A stretch of 56,408 bases of DNA from Methylococcaceae bacterium (GTDB taxonomy: Bacteria > Pseudomonadota > Gammaproteobacteria > Methylococcales > Methylococcaceae): NCBI GenBank assembly GCA_004299145.1, contig SCQD01000029.1, positions 1 to 56,408 on the forward strand, given 5' to 3'. The translations under genes and the position numbers were made by a program. Positions within the stretch are counted from its first letter, which is position 1, and every line of letters begins with the position of its first letter. The notes beneath the pieces were generated by a model that saw only the letters and a program-made list of their open reading frames with translations, ran no database searches and had not been told where the DNA came from. Shown one piece after another: positions 19,700 to 29,035 of this stretch.

Positions 19700-21856
19700 C
19701 TAGAAATTAAAGCGAACTTCCCCATAAATAGTGCGGCCGGCCAGCGGCAAATCATTAAGTATTGGAGCAACTGGAACTCCTGCTAAACTGGGTTCCCGTG
19801 CGTCGACATCGAACAAATTGCGTATTGAAAACGCCACTTCCCAGTGCTGCGCCAAATGCTGGCGGCGCAACGTCAAGTCGGTCAAGGCATAGTCCGCAAC
19901 GGTAGGGCGGGTGTCGCCGAATACCCGATCACGCCCGACGATCCATTTGACTTGCGGGCTGAAATGCCACTGCGGCATAAACTCCCAGTTGGCGCGCAAA
20001 TAGACCTGGTGACGGGGCGAATTGCCCGCGCTATAGTCCAGCGTATCGTCAGTGGACTGTTGCCAGGAATAATTACCGACTATTTTCAATTCATCGCTGG
20101 CTTTCCACTCTGCTTCCACTTCGCTGCCGTAACCGCTTTGCGTGCCGGTATTCTGGGCTACATTGTTGCTGCCGTCGGGTACATAGCGAATGATATCTTT
20201 CCACCAGTAATGAAACAGGTTCCAACCCAGGCGCAAATCGCCGCGGAGGTGGTAATCAAAAGCCAGTTCCATCGTGTCCATGGTTTCTGGTTTAAGATTT
20301 GGGTTGCCGACAGCCGGCGGATTATTTTTGTTATACATTTCTGCAAATGATGGCGCGCGGTAGGCGCTGCCATAAAGCAGTTTTGTGGTGAGATTATATC
20401 CGGTCTCCCAAACCAGTCCCCCGCGTGGATTGACAGTACCTCCAAAATCAGAGAAGCTGTCGTAGCGCGCGCCCAGAATCAATTGCCAATCTCTGGCAAA
20501 CCTCCATTCGTCCTGTAGAAAAACATATTGATTGTGACGGCTTTGCGGTTGCATGAAAATTACCGACGAACCGGTTGCACTGGTTACAGGTTGGCCTGGA
20601 AGATAAGGGATGGGTTGAAAAGTGAGCGGGTCAAGGCCGAAATTCTCCGACGCCTTTACCTGATATATCGTGCTGTAGTTATACCCTGTCCCTACGCGAA
20701 ATCGGTGCGAATCTATCCCACTGTATGTCCCCGACACATTAAAGCGCGCGTGGCGCTCATAAATTTCAGGGTTGCCGATATACCCGGCAGGAAACGTCAC
20801 CATGCCCATGGGATCGCTGAAGTTCAATTGCCCATCGGCGCCGATCGGCAGCAGCGTGCCGGGCGGCAGCAAACGGTTAAGGCGATTTTCGCCTTCGTAG
20901 GTGGTATCCAGATAACTCAGCTGTCCTTGCACGGCCCAGTCATCGGTAAACTTGGCGTTGTTGTATGTCAGGTCGGTATTCCAGCGGTCGCTGGAAAAGC
21001 GCGCGTCCGGCGTCAAAGCCTGGGCCATGCCGACGCCCAAGCCAAAGTTTTGCCGGCGCTGTACGCCAGCGCGCAGCCGCCAGTGTTCGCGCGACAGGTC
21101 GATGCGCGCATCGAGATTATCCCGAGTCAAAGTGAGCGGTCCCGGCGCCAGCGAGGCATTGGAACCCAGCGCGGAGTCCAGTACGGTCTGCTGGTCGGCG
21201 TCGATGATGCGCTGCTGGCCGTCGGTGTTGTGGTATTCCACCATGGCCGCCACGTCAAACCCGGCCCAAGTCTCGCCGTGCAAGGCCCAGCCGTCGTAGG
21301 TATTGAAGCTGCCGACGCGCCCGCCCACTTCGGTGCCGCGAATCTCTTGCTTGGTTTTGGTGATGATGTTGATCACGCCGGCGGAAGCATCGGCGCCGTA
21401 TACCGCCGAGCCGGGACCGCGGACGATTTCGATGCGGGAAATGGCCTGCACCGGCATGCCGCCCCAGATGAGGTTGCGGTCCCCCTGGTAAGAGTTGGTG
21501 ATGGGGATGCCGTTGATCAGCATCAACACTTGCTGATTAAGCATAGAGTTGACGCCGCGAAAAGTATAAATTGGGTTGTAACCTATAACAGCATTGCGCG
21601 ATACGTGCAACCCCGGCACGGTTTCCAGCGCATCGTCGATGTCAGTGGCGCCGATGGCCTTGATGTCCTCGGCGGTGATGACGGTGGTGACCGCCGGCGC
21701 GGTACGAATGGGCTGTACGCGCCCGGTGGCGATGCTGATCAATTCTTCGTTGCCGTAGATGGTCAGCAATTCCTTTTCGTCGACACTGAGCGCTTCAGCG
21801 TGCAGCGCACCGCTGCCAAACAGCAGACAAAAAGCGAAGCGGGTCAATTTGATCAT
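19700..21856 (-). CDS. TonB-dependent outer-membrane receptor
   Basis: A 718-residue protein with a signal peptide (cleavage near LHA-EALS), a plug domain (PAVTTVITAEDIKAIGATDI, then PGLHVSR, FRGVNS, IEIVRGPGSAVYGADASAG) and a 22-strand barrel ending in an aromatic residue (GEVRFNF), as needed for BAM assembly. It resembles siderophore/vitamin B12-type receptors and lacks the extra N-terminal signalling domain of FecA-like transducers. The gene lies between the citrate-synthase-like pair and the methyltransferase, so it may import a molecule related to those enzymes. The ligand cannot be read from sequence, and no TonB/ExbBD genes are in the window. Confidence 0.93.
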   Translation of the reverse strand: MIKLTRFAFCLLFGSGALHAEALSVDEKELLTIYGNEELISIATGRVQPIRTAPAVTTVITAEDIKAIGATDIDDALETVPGLHVSRNAVIGYNPIYTFRGVNSMLNQQVLMLINGIPITNSYQGDRNLIWGGMPVQAISRIEIVRGPGSAVYGADASAGVINIITKTKQEIRGTEVGGRVGSFNTYDGWALHGETWAGFDVAAMVEYHNTDGQQRIIDADQQTVLDSALGSNASLAPGPLTLTRDNLDARIDLSREHWRLRAGVQRRQNFGLGVGMAQALTPDARFSSDRWNTDLTYNNAKFTDDWAVQGQLSYLDTTYEGENRLNRLLPPGTLLPIGADGQLNFSDPMGMVTFPAGYIGNPEIYERHARFNVSGTYSGIDSHRFRVGTGYNYSTIYQVKASENFGLDPLTFQPIPYLPGQPVTSATGSSVIFMQPQSRHNQYVFLQDEWRFARDWQLILGARYDSFSDFGGTVNPRGGLVWETGYNLTTKLLYGSAYRAPSFAEMYNKNNPPAVGNPNLKPETMDTMELAFDYHLRGDLRLGWNLFHYWWKDIIRYVPDGSNNVAQNTGTQSGYGSEVEAEWKASDELKIVGNYSWQQSTDDTLDYSAGNSPRHQVYLRANWEFMPQWHFSPQVKWIVGRDRVFGDTRPTVADYALTDLTLRRQHLAQHWEVAFSIRNLFDVDAREPSLAGVPVAPILNDLPLAGRTIYGEVRFNF

Positions 21857-21973
21857 GCCTTTCCCCCCTGATGTTTACGTTGGCGCTCAACCGTCAAGCT
21901 TGGCTTAATCATAACACCTGAATTTTGCCGGCGTAAAACTGCTGTGCGCATCAGCTTACGGTATCACCGCGCT

Positions 21974-22789
21974 TTAAGGCGTATGCCAGCGCCGCCGCGC
22001 GGCTCCGTTATAAACGATGCGCGTGCAGCGCAGCGGAAACAGCGTGCCTTCAGTCTGATCGATGGCATCGATGTGGCACGGAAACATGCCGCCGGCAAAG
22101 CAGGGGATCATGAAACGATAGTATTCACGGCAGGACAGCCCTTGGTCGGCGGCCAGCGCCGCCAGCAGTGCGGCGATGTTGATGTGCAGACGCCAGCGCC
22201 AACGCTTGCTCAACAGCACGTCTTCGATGGCAAAAGCCAGGCGTATGTGGGCGCCGCCGGCATACCCCAGTTCCTGGGCCAAAGCCAGCATCGGCGCGAT
22301 GCGCTCGTCCTTTTGCTTGATGGGCCTGCCGTAACCGAAGATGCCTTGGTGGATTTCCAGTTCTTGCTGCACGAGTGTGGTTAAATCCATCCCCTGCTCA
22401 AGCTGCTGCTGAAAGCGGTACAACATGTCGATGCAGCGTATAACGGCCCGAAATCCGTATATCGTGGATTCGGAAATCGCCGTGGCGGCGCTGATGCCCA
22501 GCGTCGCCGTGCTGCGCGCCGTGCCGGCCAGCGCCGCCACTCGATTGTTCCAGATGCGCGGATCGGGATAATTGGCGCACAGCTTCCACATACCCTCGAA
22601 CAGGCGCATTTGATTTTCGTCGAACACGCGCCCGGTAATGGCGTAAAGCAGCAATCCCATCCAGGATAACTCCTGGAAATCCTCGAATACCGCTTTGCCG
22701 CGCAAGATGGCCCCCCGCTGAGGAAACCACGCTCCCATGCTGGTCACCCAATGGTCTTCGCTGGCAAAAAGTGCTTCCGGGCCGCGCAT
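21974..22789 (-). CDS. Short citrate-synthase-fold protein, subunit B candidate
   Basis: A 271-residue protein, much shorter than citrate synthase (~430) and close to citryl-CoA lyase size. The SWMGLLLYAITGR, DPRIWNNRVAALAGTARS, GYGRPIKQKDERI and PLRCTRIVYNG segments line up with successive motifs of the citrate synthase family. At the position of the catalytic Asp (the PNVDF motif) the protein reads LHINIAA, so that Asp appears replaced. It starts 28 bp after the other short citrate-synthase-like gene, with GAGGACC as ribosome site. The two probably form a heteromer in which this chain may lack part of the active site. The reaction is unknown; citryl-CoA-type cleavage or condensation is a guess. 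Confidence 0.65.
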   Translation of the reverse strand: MRGPEALFASEDHWVTSMGAWFPQRGAILRGKAVFEDFQELSWMGLLLYAITGRVFDENQMRLFEGMWKLCANYPDPRIWNNRVAALAGTARSTATLGISAATAISESTIYGFRAVIRCIDMLYRFQQQLEQGMDLTTLVQQELEIHQGIFGYGRPIKQKDERIAPMLALAQELGYAGGAHIRLAFAIEDVLLSKRWRWRLHINIAALLAALAADQGLSCREYYRFMIPCFAGGMFPCHIDAIDQTEGTLFPLRCTRIVYNGAARRRWHTP

Positions 22790-22817
22790 CTGATGGTCCT
22801 CTTCAATAGGCTGCGAG

Positions 22818-23624
22818 TTATGAAGGAGTGCCTGGATCGTCGACTAATTCCAGGCCATCCGCAAAAAATGGAAAACGCCGCCAGCCATAGCCTTTTTGTT
22901 CCAGGGCATGCACAGCGGCGCCGGGCAAGCGCAGCCAGAGATATAACATTTCGGCTTGATCACTGTCCAGCGCTAAATCGATCATGGCGGCGGCGGCCAC
23001 GCCGCTCATGGCCAGTGGACAGCCTGCCGTGGCTTCCAATGCCGCTCTGTGTTCATGCAGCCAGCCCAGCGCGCCGACGACACCGCAGTCCGCCAGCGCC
23101 GCCAACGTCCGGCGCACGGGAGCGGCGCAACTTGCACCGTGGGGATCAAAGCCGGGCGGGTGCTCCATGGGCAACCAGATATCGGCGCGCTCTTCCACGG
23201 GCGGATGTTGCAGATATTCCCGCCAAGCCGGCAGATCCTGCCCACAAGCCTGCCAAATGCACAGGGCGCGCGCCACTTCGTGGGCGCCGCCCAGTTGGCC
23301 GGCGCCCACCGCCAGCGCAGCCATCAAACAGGCGGCGTGGGTGGCCCCGCCCACGCCTCCGCACATCGCCGCGTGCACGCTGGCTTCCCTGGGGCCTGGA
23401 TTGGTCAGGGCGATGGCTAAAATTTCCAGCAGCCTGGCCTGGCCTGGGCTGGGTCTTTCTCCTTTGAACAACAAATACAGATATTCGATCCAACTTGCCT
23501 GCCCCAACACATCGCCGTACACATCGTAGCCCGAGCAGTAGCATGCAGCAGCGGCAAAAGGATTGTCCGCCTCGGGAACTTCTTCCCAAATCCGGCTATG
23601 AATGACTTCCTGTGGCTTACTCAT
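22818..23624 (-). CDS. Short citrate-synthase/citryl-CoA lyase-fold protein, subunit A candidate
   Basis: A 268-residue protein with family-like features: SGYDVYGDVLGQASWIEYLYLLFKGE near the N-terminus, GPREASVHAAMCGGVGGATHAA, and HPPGFDPHGASCAAPVRR at the place of the GHRVY...DPRA motif. It also ends in an RLPGAAVHALEQ segment that recalls citryl-CoA lyase. Its ATG overlaps the stop of the ThDP enzyme gene by 4 bp (ATGA), and a second, divergent copy of the fold follows 28 bp later. Tight coupling suggests one pathway or complex. It could be a citryl-CoA lyase-like carbon-carbon bond enzyme. Fold assignment is moderate; the substrate is not known. Confidence 0.65.
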   Translation of the reverse strand: MSKPQEVIHSRIWEEVPEADNPFAAAACYCSGYDVYGDVLGQASWIEYLYLLFKGERPSPGQARLLEILAIALTNPGPREASVHAAMCGGVGGATHAACLMAALAVGAGQLGGAHEVARALCIWQACGQDLPAWREYLQHPPVEERADIWLPMEHPPGFDPHGASCAAPVRRTLAALADCGVVGALGWLHEHRAALEATAGCPLAMSGVAAAAMIDLALDSDQAEMLYLWLRLPGAAVHALEQKGYGWRRFPFFADGLELVDDPGTPS

Positions 23625-25435
23625 GAATCTCCCCCCAACACTTTAATGCGCGTGGATATCGGCGGCACTTTTTCTGGGTCGATGCGCACATCCAACAAAG
23701 TCGGACCCGCCCGTTGACAGATACCATTGATATCCAGGTTGTTCAAATCTTGCGGAGACCGAATGATATGTCCTTCAGCTCCCATGGTTTTGGCATAGGC
23801 GCAATAGTCAATTTCCGGTAATGCAAAAGCGATGGGCTCCGCACCGCCCAGACGCTGACCATGCTTCACCATGCCCAGCGCAGCATCGTTGAGTACCACA
23901 AAAATTACCGGCAGTTTTTCTTGTATCGCCACGGTCAATTCCTGACCGCTCATCAGCAGACTGCCGTCTCCGGTGATGCAAACCACGGGAAAACTTAGGT
24001 TCCCTAAAGCGGTGCCGATGGCCGCACCGATGGCCCAACCCATGGAATTAAATTCCAGGCAAGTTCGAAACACACCGGAATTCAGGTGCTGCTGACCGGT
24101 CAGGCCTTGGCTGCAAGAATGTAAATAGTGAATAGCCCATGCTTGACCGCTACCTGCATCAACCGCAAACCGGGTATGAATAGGAAATAATCGGGCCAAC
24201 AGCCTCATTAGATGCTGCGGACTGATCGGGGTGGCGTCGGAATCGTAACTTTCCTGGTCATCCAATTTGAACGGCAACCCTGTTGGGGATTGATGAGGGC
24301 GAGGAGAAGTAAACGGCGGTGCATCGGCAAATGAGCCGGACCTGGTTTGATCCAGCGCCAACGAGTGCTGCACCCGTTCAAGCAGAAGTTGGATGACCGT
24401 TGCAACGTGACCCCGTACGTGCAGTTTGGCCATGGGGGAATGTGTCAGGTGCTCTTCGTTGACGTCGATATGAATCAAGCGACTGTTGAGCACTGCGTCA
24501 TAATCCCAGCCGTTACTTGCCCACTCGCCGAGATTGGTGCCGATGGCGAGTATGGCATCCACCTGCGGATCGATCAGCGCATCCCTAGCGCTGCTGTGCC
24601 CGCCGAAACCGATGATGCCGCGAAACAGCGGATGGTAGGCATCGATCAGGCCTTTACCGTGCGGGGCAGCCACCACCAGCGCATTTATTGTGGCCGCCAA
24701 TCCCAGAATGTCGCCAATGGCTTCGTTACACCCCGCGCCTATCATCATCACCACTTTTTTGGCCTGGGAGACGTGCTCGAACAAAGCGTCGATTTCGCCG
24801 CTGTCAACCAGCGCCGAGCGGGTCAGCAGGTTGTTCAAGTCAAAGCTGGGGCCCGTCTGAGCAATCCGGCTCTCCAAAATGTCTTTGGGTATGCTCAAGT
24901 GCACCGGCCCCGCCGGTAATCGAAGAGCGGTTAGTATGGCGTTGAAAAGCTTGTGTTCAAACTGGTCGGCGTGGGATACCAGGGTATTGTAGCGAGTACA
25001 GTGTTGAAACATCCCTACTGTATTGATACCGGTGCAAGACGATTCTTGCAAGGCATTTCTGCCGAAATGCGATAAAGCCGTTTGCGCCGTAATCACCAGC
25101 ATGGGTATCTGGTTGGCATAAGCTGACGCCACGCCGGTGAGCAGATTGGTCGCGCCCGGGCCGGTGGTCGAACAGCACACGCCCAGCCTGCCGGTTTCCC
25201 GGTAATAGCCATCCGCCATGAAAGCCGCGCCGGTTTCGTGCCGGGCCACGATGGCCCTGGGGCCGCCCTGGCGCTCGCTGCGCGCCAAGGCATTGTATAA
25301 GCCCTCTATCGCACCGCCCGGCACGCCGAACACGAAATCCACCGACAATTGCCGCAAATAATCGAGCAATAGATCAGCGATGGTTTTACCGGGCTGCAGC
25401 GCCGGATTTTTTTCAGCGCACTGCGCTTGGGACAT
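23621..25435 (-). CDS. Thiamine-diphosphate-dependent decarboxylase/carboligase (acetolactate synthase-like)
   Basis: A 604-residue protein started at the ATG at 25435, which has GAGGAACC upstream; the frame stays open 56 codons further without family similarity. The N-terminal Pyr domain has FGVPGGAIEGLY and the activating Glu in RHETGAAFMADGY. The C-terminal PP domain has GDGSLLMSGQEL, then LNDAALGMV, the Mg-ThDP motif. It is a member of the acetolactate synthase / sulfoacetaldehyde acetyltransferase / oxalyl-CoA decarboxylase superfamily. No acetolactate synthase small subunit or ilv gene is adjacent, so valine synthesis is unlikely. The ATGA overlap with a citrate-synthase-like gene suggests a dedicated pathway. 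The specific reaction is unknown. Confidence 0.85.
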   Translation of the reverse strand: MSQAQCAEKNPALQPGKTIADLLLDYLRQLSVDFVFGVPGGAIEGLYNALARSERQGGPRAIVARHETGAAFMADGYYRETGRLGVCCSTTGPGATNLLTGVASAYANQIPMLVITAQTALSHFGRNALQESSCTGINTVGMFQHCTRYNTLVSHADQFEHKLFNAILTALRLPAGPVHLSIPKDILESRIAQTGPSFDLNNLLTRSALVDSGEIDALFEHVSQAKKVVMMIGAGCNEAIGDILGLAATINALVVAAPHGKGLIDAYHPLFRGIIGFGGHSSARDALIDPQVDAILAIGTNLGEWASNGWDYDAVLNSRLIHIDVNEEHLTHSPMAKLHVRGHVATVIQLLLERVQHSLALDQTRSGSFADAPPFTSPRPHQSPTGLPFKLDDQESYDSDATPISPQHLMRLLARLFPIHTRFAVDAGSGQAWAIHYLHSCSQGLTGQQHLNSGVFRTCLEFNSMGWAIGAAIGTALGNLSFPVVCITGDGSLLMSGQELTVAIQEKLPVIFVVLNDAALGMVKHGQRLGGAEPIAFALPEIDYCAYAKTMGAEGHIIRSPQDLNNLDINGICQRAGPTLLDVRIDPEKVPPISTRIKVLGGDS

Positions 25436-25913
25436 GGATGGTTCCTCGAAGCTATCATCACTGGTTTCCCCTCCCCGGACCATTTCGGAGGACGAAACCA
25501 ACACAGTAAGTTTCCCACTGACCGGGAAACGGTGGAACGATTGCCGCTCACTGAGCACTGTACACCGCGTCACTCCACGGGAAACAGGCAAAAGCGGCGG
25601 CAAATAAACGGCTCAATGGGTGGATTTGGAACGGCCCAAGCGGGTGCCGGCGGCTCCCTTTGACCCGGCGAACATTGTAATCCATGGCTGACGCGCGCAT
25701 CATCCTAAAACGACAGCGGCGTAGTCCCAGGCTGACAAAGTGGACCAAGCGGCGATGGAATGCAATGATTTTTCCATGGCGGCACAGCCACTTAGCCTGC
25801 CTTGCGTGAAGCCGGCCGATGGCTGCGTCGATGTACTTCAGACTTCAGAAGGTTTGCAGTGCGCGATCCCCAGCCTACAATGCAATGTTTCACCTGCAGC
25901 ACGGGATAAAGCC
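25436..25913. other. 478-bp region without a convincing gene
   Basis: It separates the divergent ThDP-enzyme and dhaK genes. Open frames extend from both genes into it but show no family similarity and no better ribosome sites. No strong hairpin, riboswitch signature or repeat is evident. The promoters of both genes should lie here; I could not place them with confidence. Confidence 0.5.
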
Positions 25914-26903
25914 ATGAAAAAGTTCATCAATAGCGTCGATCACCTGCTGGATGAAAGCCTGGGCGGATTTGCGCTGGCCCATGCCGACATCATTCAGCTC
26001 AATATCGAACCCCGCTTTGTGCGCCGCGCGCTCCCAACCCGTCCGGGCAAAGTGGCATTGATTTCCGGTGGCGGCTCGGGGCACGAGCCTTTGCACTGCG
26101 GTTTCGTCGGCTTCGGCATGCTGGATGCCGCCTGCCCGGGCCAGGTTTTCACCTCGCCCACCCCCGATCAAATGCTGGCCGCCGCCCAGGCGGTGGCCGG
26201 CGATGCCGGCGTCTTGTTCATCGTCAAAAATTATGCCGGCGACGTGATGAACTTTGAAATCGCCGCGGAAATGCTGGACATCCCCCATGCATCGCTGCTG
26301 ATACACGACGATGTCTCCATCCCCGAACACCAGGGTATGGGCCGGCGCGGCATTGCGGGCACCAGTATCGTGGAAAAAATCGTCGGCGCAGCGGCTGAAG
26401 CCGGTGCCGACCTGGCAGCATGCAAAGCGCTGGGGGAAAAAGTCGTGCACGCCAGCGCCTCCATGGGCGTGGCGCTGGGCAGTTGCACGGTGCCGGCGCT
26501 GGGCAAGCCGACCTTTGACATCGGCCCGGACGAAATGGAAATGGGCGTCGGCATCCACGGCGAACGCGGACGCGAACGCATGCGTTTGGCCAGCGCCAAT
26601 GAAATTGTCGATTATCTGGCGAACATCATCGACGCGGAACTCAAACCAGTGCGTGATCAGCCTGTCCTGTTGCACGTCAACGGTTTCGGCGCCACGCCGT
26701 TACTGGAGCTATACCTGATTTACCAAGTGGCTCACCAGTTTTGGAGTCGGCGCGGTGTCAACATCACCCGCTCTCTGGTCGGCAATTACACCACTTCACT
26801 GGATATGGCGGGCTGCTCCATCACCTTATGCCTGCTGGATGAAGACATGACGCACCATTGGGACGCCCCGGCGCATACGGCGGCCTTGCGTCAGGGCTGT
26901 TGA
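25914..26903 (+). CDS. DhaK-type dihydroxyacetone kinase subunit
   Basis: A 329-residue protein starting at MKKFINSVDHLLDESL; the frame is open another 58 codons upstream without similarity. It matches the substrate-binding K domain of dihydroxyacetone kinases: SGGGSGHEPLHCGFVG near residue 50, and the histidine that binds dihydroxyacetone covalently in GVGIHGERG. ATP-dependent kinases also need a DhaL nucleotide domain, and PTS types need DhaL plus DhaM. Neither is in the window, and the protein ends without an L domain. It may pair with a distant DhaL, or handle a related sugar. In methylotrophs dihydroxyacetone metabolism is relevant to formaldehyde assimilation, but that link is inference. 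Confidence 0.85.
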   Translation: MKKFINSVDHLLDESLGGFALAHADIIQLNIEPRFVRRALPTRPGKVALISGGGSGHEPLHCGFVGFGMLDAACPGQVFTSPTPDQMLAAAQAVAGDAGVLFIVKNYAGDVMNFEIAAEMLDIPHASLLIHDDVSIPEHQGMGRRGIAGTSIVEKIVGAAAEAGADLAACKALGEKVVHASASMGVALGSCTVPALGKPTFDIGPDEMEMGVGIHGERGRERMRLASANEIVDYLANIIDAELKPVRDQPVLLHVNGFGATPLLELYLIYQVAHQFWSRRGVNITRSLVGNYTTSLDMAGCSITLCLLDEDMTHHWDAPAHTAALRQGC

Positions 26904-26990
26904 GATGTCCCGTCATCACGACAAGTGCGTGACCTTGCCTGCTCACACCTATAATATGGGTCCCATAACAATTCCAAGCGTACTCCAAAC

Positions 26991-28016
26991 ATGGATATGA
27001 AAACCGCCCTGCAAAGGGTGCTGGACGGCCAGGATCTGGCCCCCGGCGAAATGAAAGAAGTCATGCGCCTGATGATGAGCGGCGTCGCCACCCCGGTGCA
27101 GATCGGCGGTTTTTTGGTCGGGCTGCGCGCCAAGGTCGAGAGCGTGGACGAACTGGTGGCGGCGGCTCAGGTCATGCGCGAGCTGGCCACCAAAGTGCCG
27201 GTAGATGGCCCGCATCTGATCGATACTTGCGGCACCGGTGGTGACGCCAGCCATACTTTCAATATTTCCACCACCTGTGCTTTCGTGGTGGCAGCGGCGG
27301 GCGGCAAGGTCGCCAAGCACGGCAACCGCTCCGTTTCCAGCTGCTGCGGCAGCGCCGACGTGCTGGAAGCCGCCGGGGTTTATCTGGATTTGGCGCCGGA
27401 TCAGGTAAGGCAGTGCATTGAGCAGGTCGGCGTGGGCTTTTTATTCGCCCCGCGCCATCACGGCGCCATGAAGCACGCCGTCGGTCCGCGCCGGGAACTG
27501 GGCGTGCGCACCATTTTCAATTTGCTGGGACCGCTGACCAATCCCGCCGGCGCGCGCCATCAGCTGGTGGGCGTTTACAACGAAACCTTGGTGGACAAGT
27601 TCGCCCGCGTGTTGCTCAAACTGGGCAGCGAGCACGTGCTGGTGGTCAACGCTGAAGACGGTCTGGATGAAATCAGCCTGGCGGCACCCACCCGCGTGGC
27701 CGAATTGCGCGAAGGCCGCATCAACCATTACACCATCTACCCGGAACAATTCGGCATGGAGCGGGTCTCGCTGCGCAGCCTGTGGGTGGACAGCGCGGCG
27801 GCCAGCTTGAAACTGATGCTGGGCGTGCTGGACGGCCAGCACGGTCCTGCCCGCGACATCGTGCTGCTTAACGCAGGTGCCGCCATTTACGCCGCCGATC
27901 TGGTCGACACGCTGGCGCGCGGTATCGCCAAGGCGGCCGAGGCCATCGACAGCGGCGCGGCGCGGCAAAAATTGCAGGCATTGATCGATTTCACGCGTTC
28001 ATTCCAAGAAGCATGA
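26991..28016 (+). CDS. trpD: Anthranilate phosphoribosyltransferase
   Basis: A 341-residue enzyme that joins anthranilate to PRPP in tryptophan synthesis. The hallmark [14 protein letters not shown] loop, [19 protein letters not shown] and GPLTNPA motifs are all present, and the length is standard. Two close ATGs (26991 and 26997) could serve as start. Its stop overlaps the trpC start by 4 bp (ATGA), the usual trpDC coupling. No trpE or trpG is in the window upstream; the preceding gene is the dhaK-like gene, 87 bp away. Confidence 0.97.
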   Translation: MDMKTALQRVLDGQDLAPGEMKEVMRLMMSGVATPVQIGGFLVGLRAKVESVDELVAAAQVMRELATKVPVDGPHLIDTCGTGGDASHTFNISTTCAFVVAAAGGKVAKHGNRSVSSCCGSADVLEAAGVYLDLAPDQVRQCIEQVGVGFLFAPRHHGAMKHAVGPRRELGVRTIFNLLGPLTNPAGARHQLVGVYNETLVDKFARVLLKLGSEHVLVVNAEDGLDEISLAAPTRVAELREGRINHYTIYPEQFGMERVSLRSLWVDSAAASLKLMLGVLDGQHGPARDIVLLNAGAAIYAADLVDTLARGIAKAAEAIDSGAARQKLQALIDFTRSFQEA

Positions 28017-28813
28017 ATAACCCTCCCGACATCCTGAAAAAAATCCTGGCGCGCAAGCGCGAAGAAATCGCCGAACGTTCGGCGCAAACGCCGCTGGCCG
28101 AATTGCGCCGCCTAGCCGATAACGCCGATGCACCACGCGGTTTCGTCAAGGCGTTACAACACAAAATCGCCTTGGGCCAGGCCGGCGTCATCGCCGAAAT
28201 CAAAAAGGCCTCGCCCAGCAAAGGCGTGATCCGCGCCGATTTTCATCCGGCAGCCATTGCCAGAAGCTATGCCAGCCACGGCGCAGCCTGCCTTTCCGTG
28301 CTCACCGACCGTGATTTTTTTCAAGGCGCGGAAGACTATCTGCGTGCCGCCCGTGCCGCCTGTGCGCTGCCGGTATTGCGCAAAGATTTCACCATCGCCG
28401 AATACCAGGTGCTGGAAGCGCGCGCCATCGCCGCCGATTGCATTCTGCTGATCGCCGCCGCGCTGGATGATGCGCAAATGCACGATCTGGCCCAGTGTGC
28501 GGCGGATTTGGGGATGGACGTATTGGTGGAAGTGCATGATGGGGCCGAGCTGGAACGCGCGCTGACGCTGGATTTGCCGCTGATCGGCATCAACAACCGC
28601 AACCTGCGCACTTTCGAAGTCAGCCTGCAAACCACGCTGGATTTGCTGGGCGCCATTCCCCCGGGCCGCATCGTGGTTACCGAAAGCGGCATTTTCACCC
28701 CGCAAGACGTTGCCCTGATGCGCAGCAACGGCGTGCATACGTTTTTGGTGGGCGAGTCGTTTATGCGTGCCGACGAACCGGGGGGGAAATTGGCTGAGCT
28801 GTTTGGCGCGTAA
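28013..28813 (+). CDS. trpC: Indole-3-glycerol phosphate synthase
   Basis: A 266-residue TIM-barrel enzyme converting CdRP to indole-3-glycerol phosphate. Conserved motifs are visible: [12 protein letters not shown] at the N-terminus, [17 protein letters not shown] with the catalytic Lys, [28 protein letters not shown], and TESGIFT near the end. It is monofunctional (no fused TrpF). It is translationally coupled to trpD by a 4-bp overlap. The following gene is convergent, 49 bp away. Confidence 0.97.
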   Translation: MNNPPDILKKILARKREEIAERSAQTPLAELRRLADNADAPRGFVKALQHKIALGQAGVIAEIKKASPSKGVIRADFHPAAIARSYASHGAACLSVLTDRDFFQGAEDYLRAARAACALPVLRKDFTIAEYQVLEARAIAADCILLIAAALDDAQMHDLAQCAADLGMDVLVEVHDGAELERALTLDLPLIGINNRNLRTFEVSLQTTLDLLGAIPPGRIVVTESGIFTPQDVALMRSNGVHTFLVGESFMRADEPGGKLAELFGA

Positions 28814-28862
28814 ACTCAGCGCACGGCACGCAGGCGGGGCTATTGGAAACGCGGCGGGGGCG

Positions 28863-29030
28863 CTAAAAAAGCTTCACCAGCGTAGCCACTACGCCAATGC
28901 CGACAGCCATCAGCATGCCCAATTTGATGATGAGCCGCTGTTCCAGTTGCACGAGTTTGGCATCGTAACGCTCTTCCATGCGCTGCAAATCTTCCTTGGT
29001 GGCGAGGACTTTCAAGTTGACTTCCAGCAC
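28863..29030 (-). CDS. Small coiled-coil/membrane-anchor protein
   Basis: A 55-residue protein from the GTG at 29030, six bases after the copD stop. Residues ~8-32 (KVLATKEDLQRMEERYDAKL) form a charged coiled coil. Residues ~35-53 (IIKLGMLMAVGIGVVATLVK) form one membrane helix. This layout is common among small DUF1640-like bacterial proteins of unknown role. The position suggests co-transcription with copC-copD. The longer upstream frame is only an overlap with copD. Confidence 0.6.
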   Translation of the reverse strand: MLEVNLKVLATKEDLQRMEERYDAKLVQLEQRLIIKLGMLMAVGIGVVATLVKLF

Positions 29031-29035
29031 CTCAG

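Noticed and set aside
23049-23420. Plus-strand frames across the citrate-synthase-like genes
   Set aside because: The minus-strand proteins have family motifs and 4-bp coupling; the plus-strand products are shadow frames.
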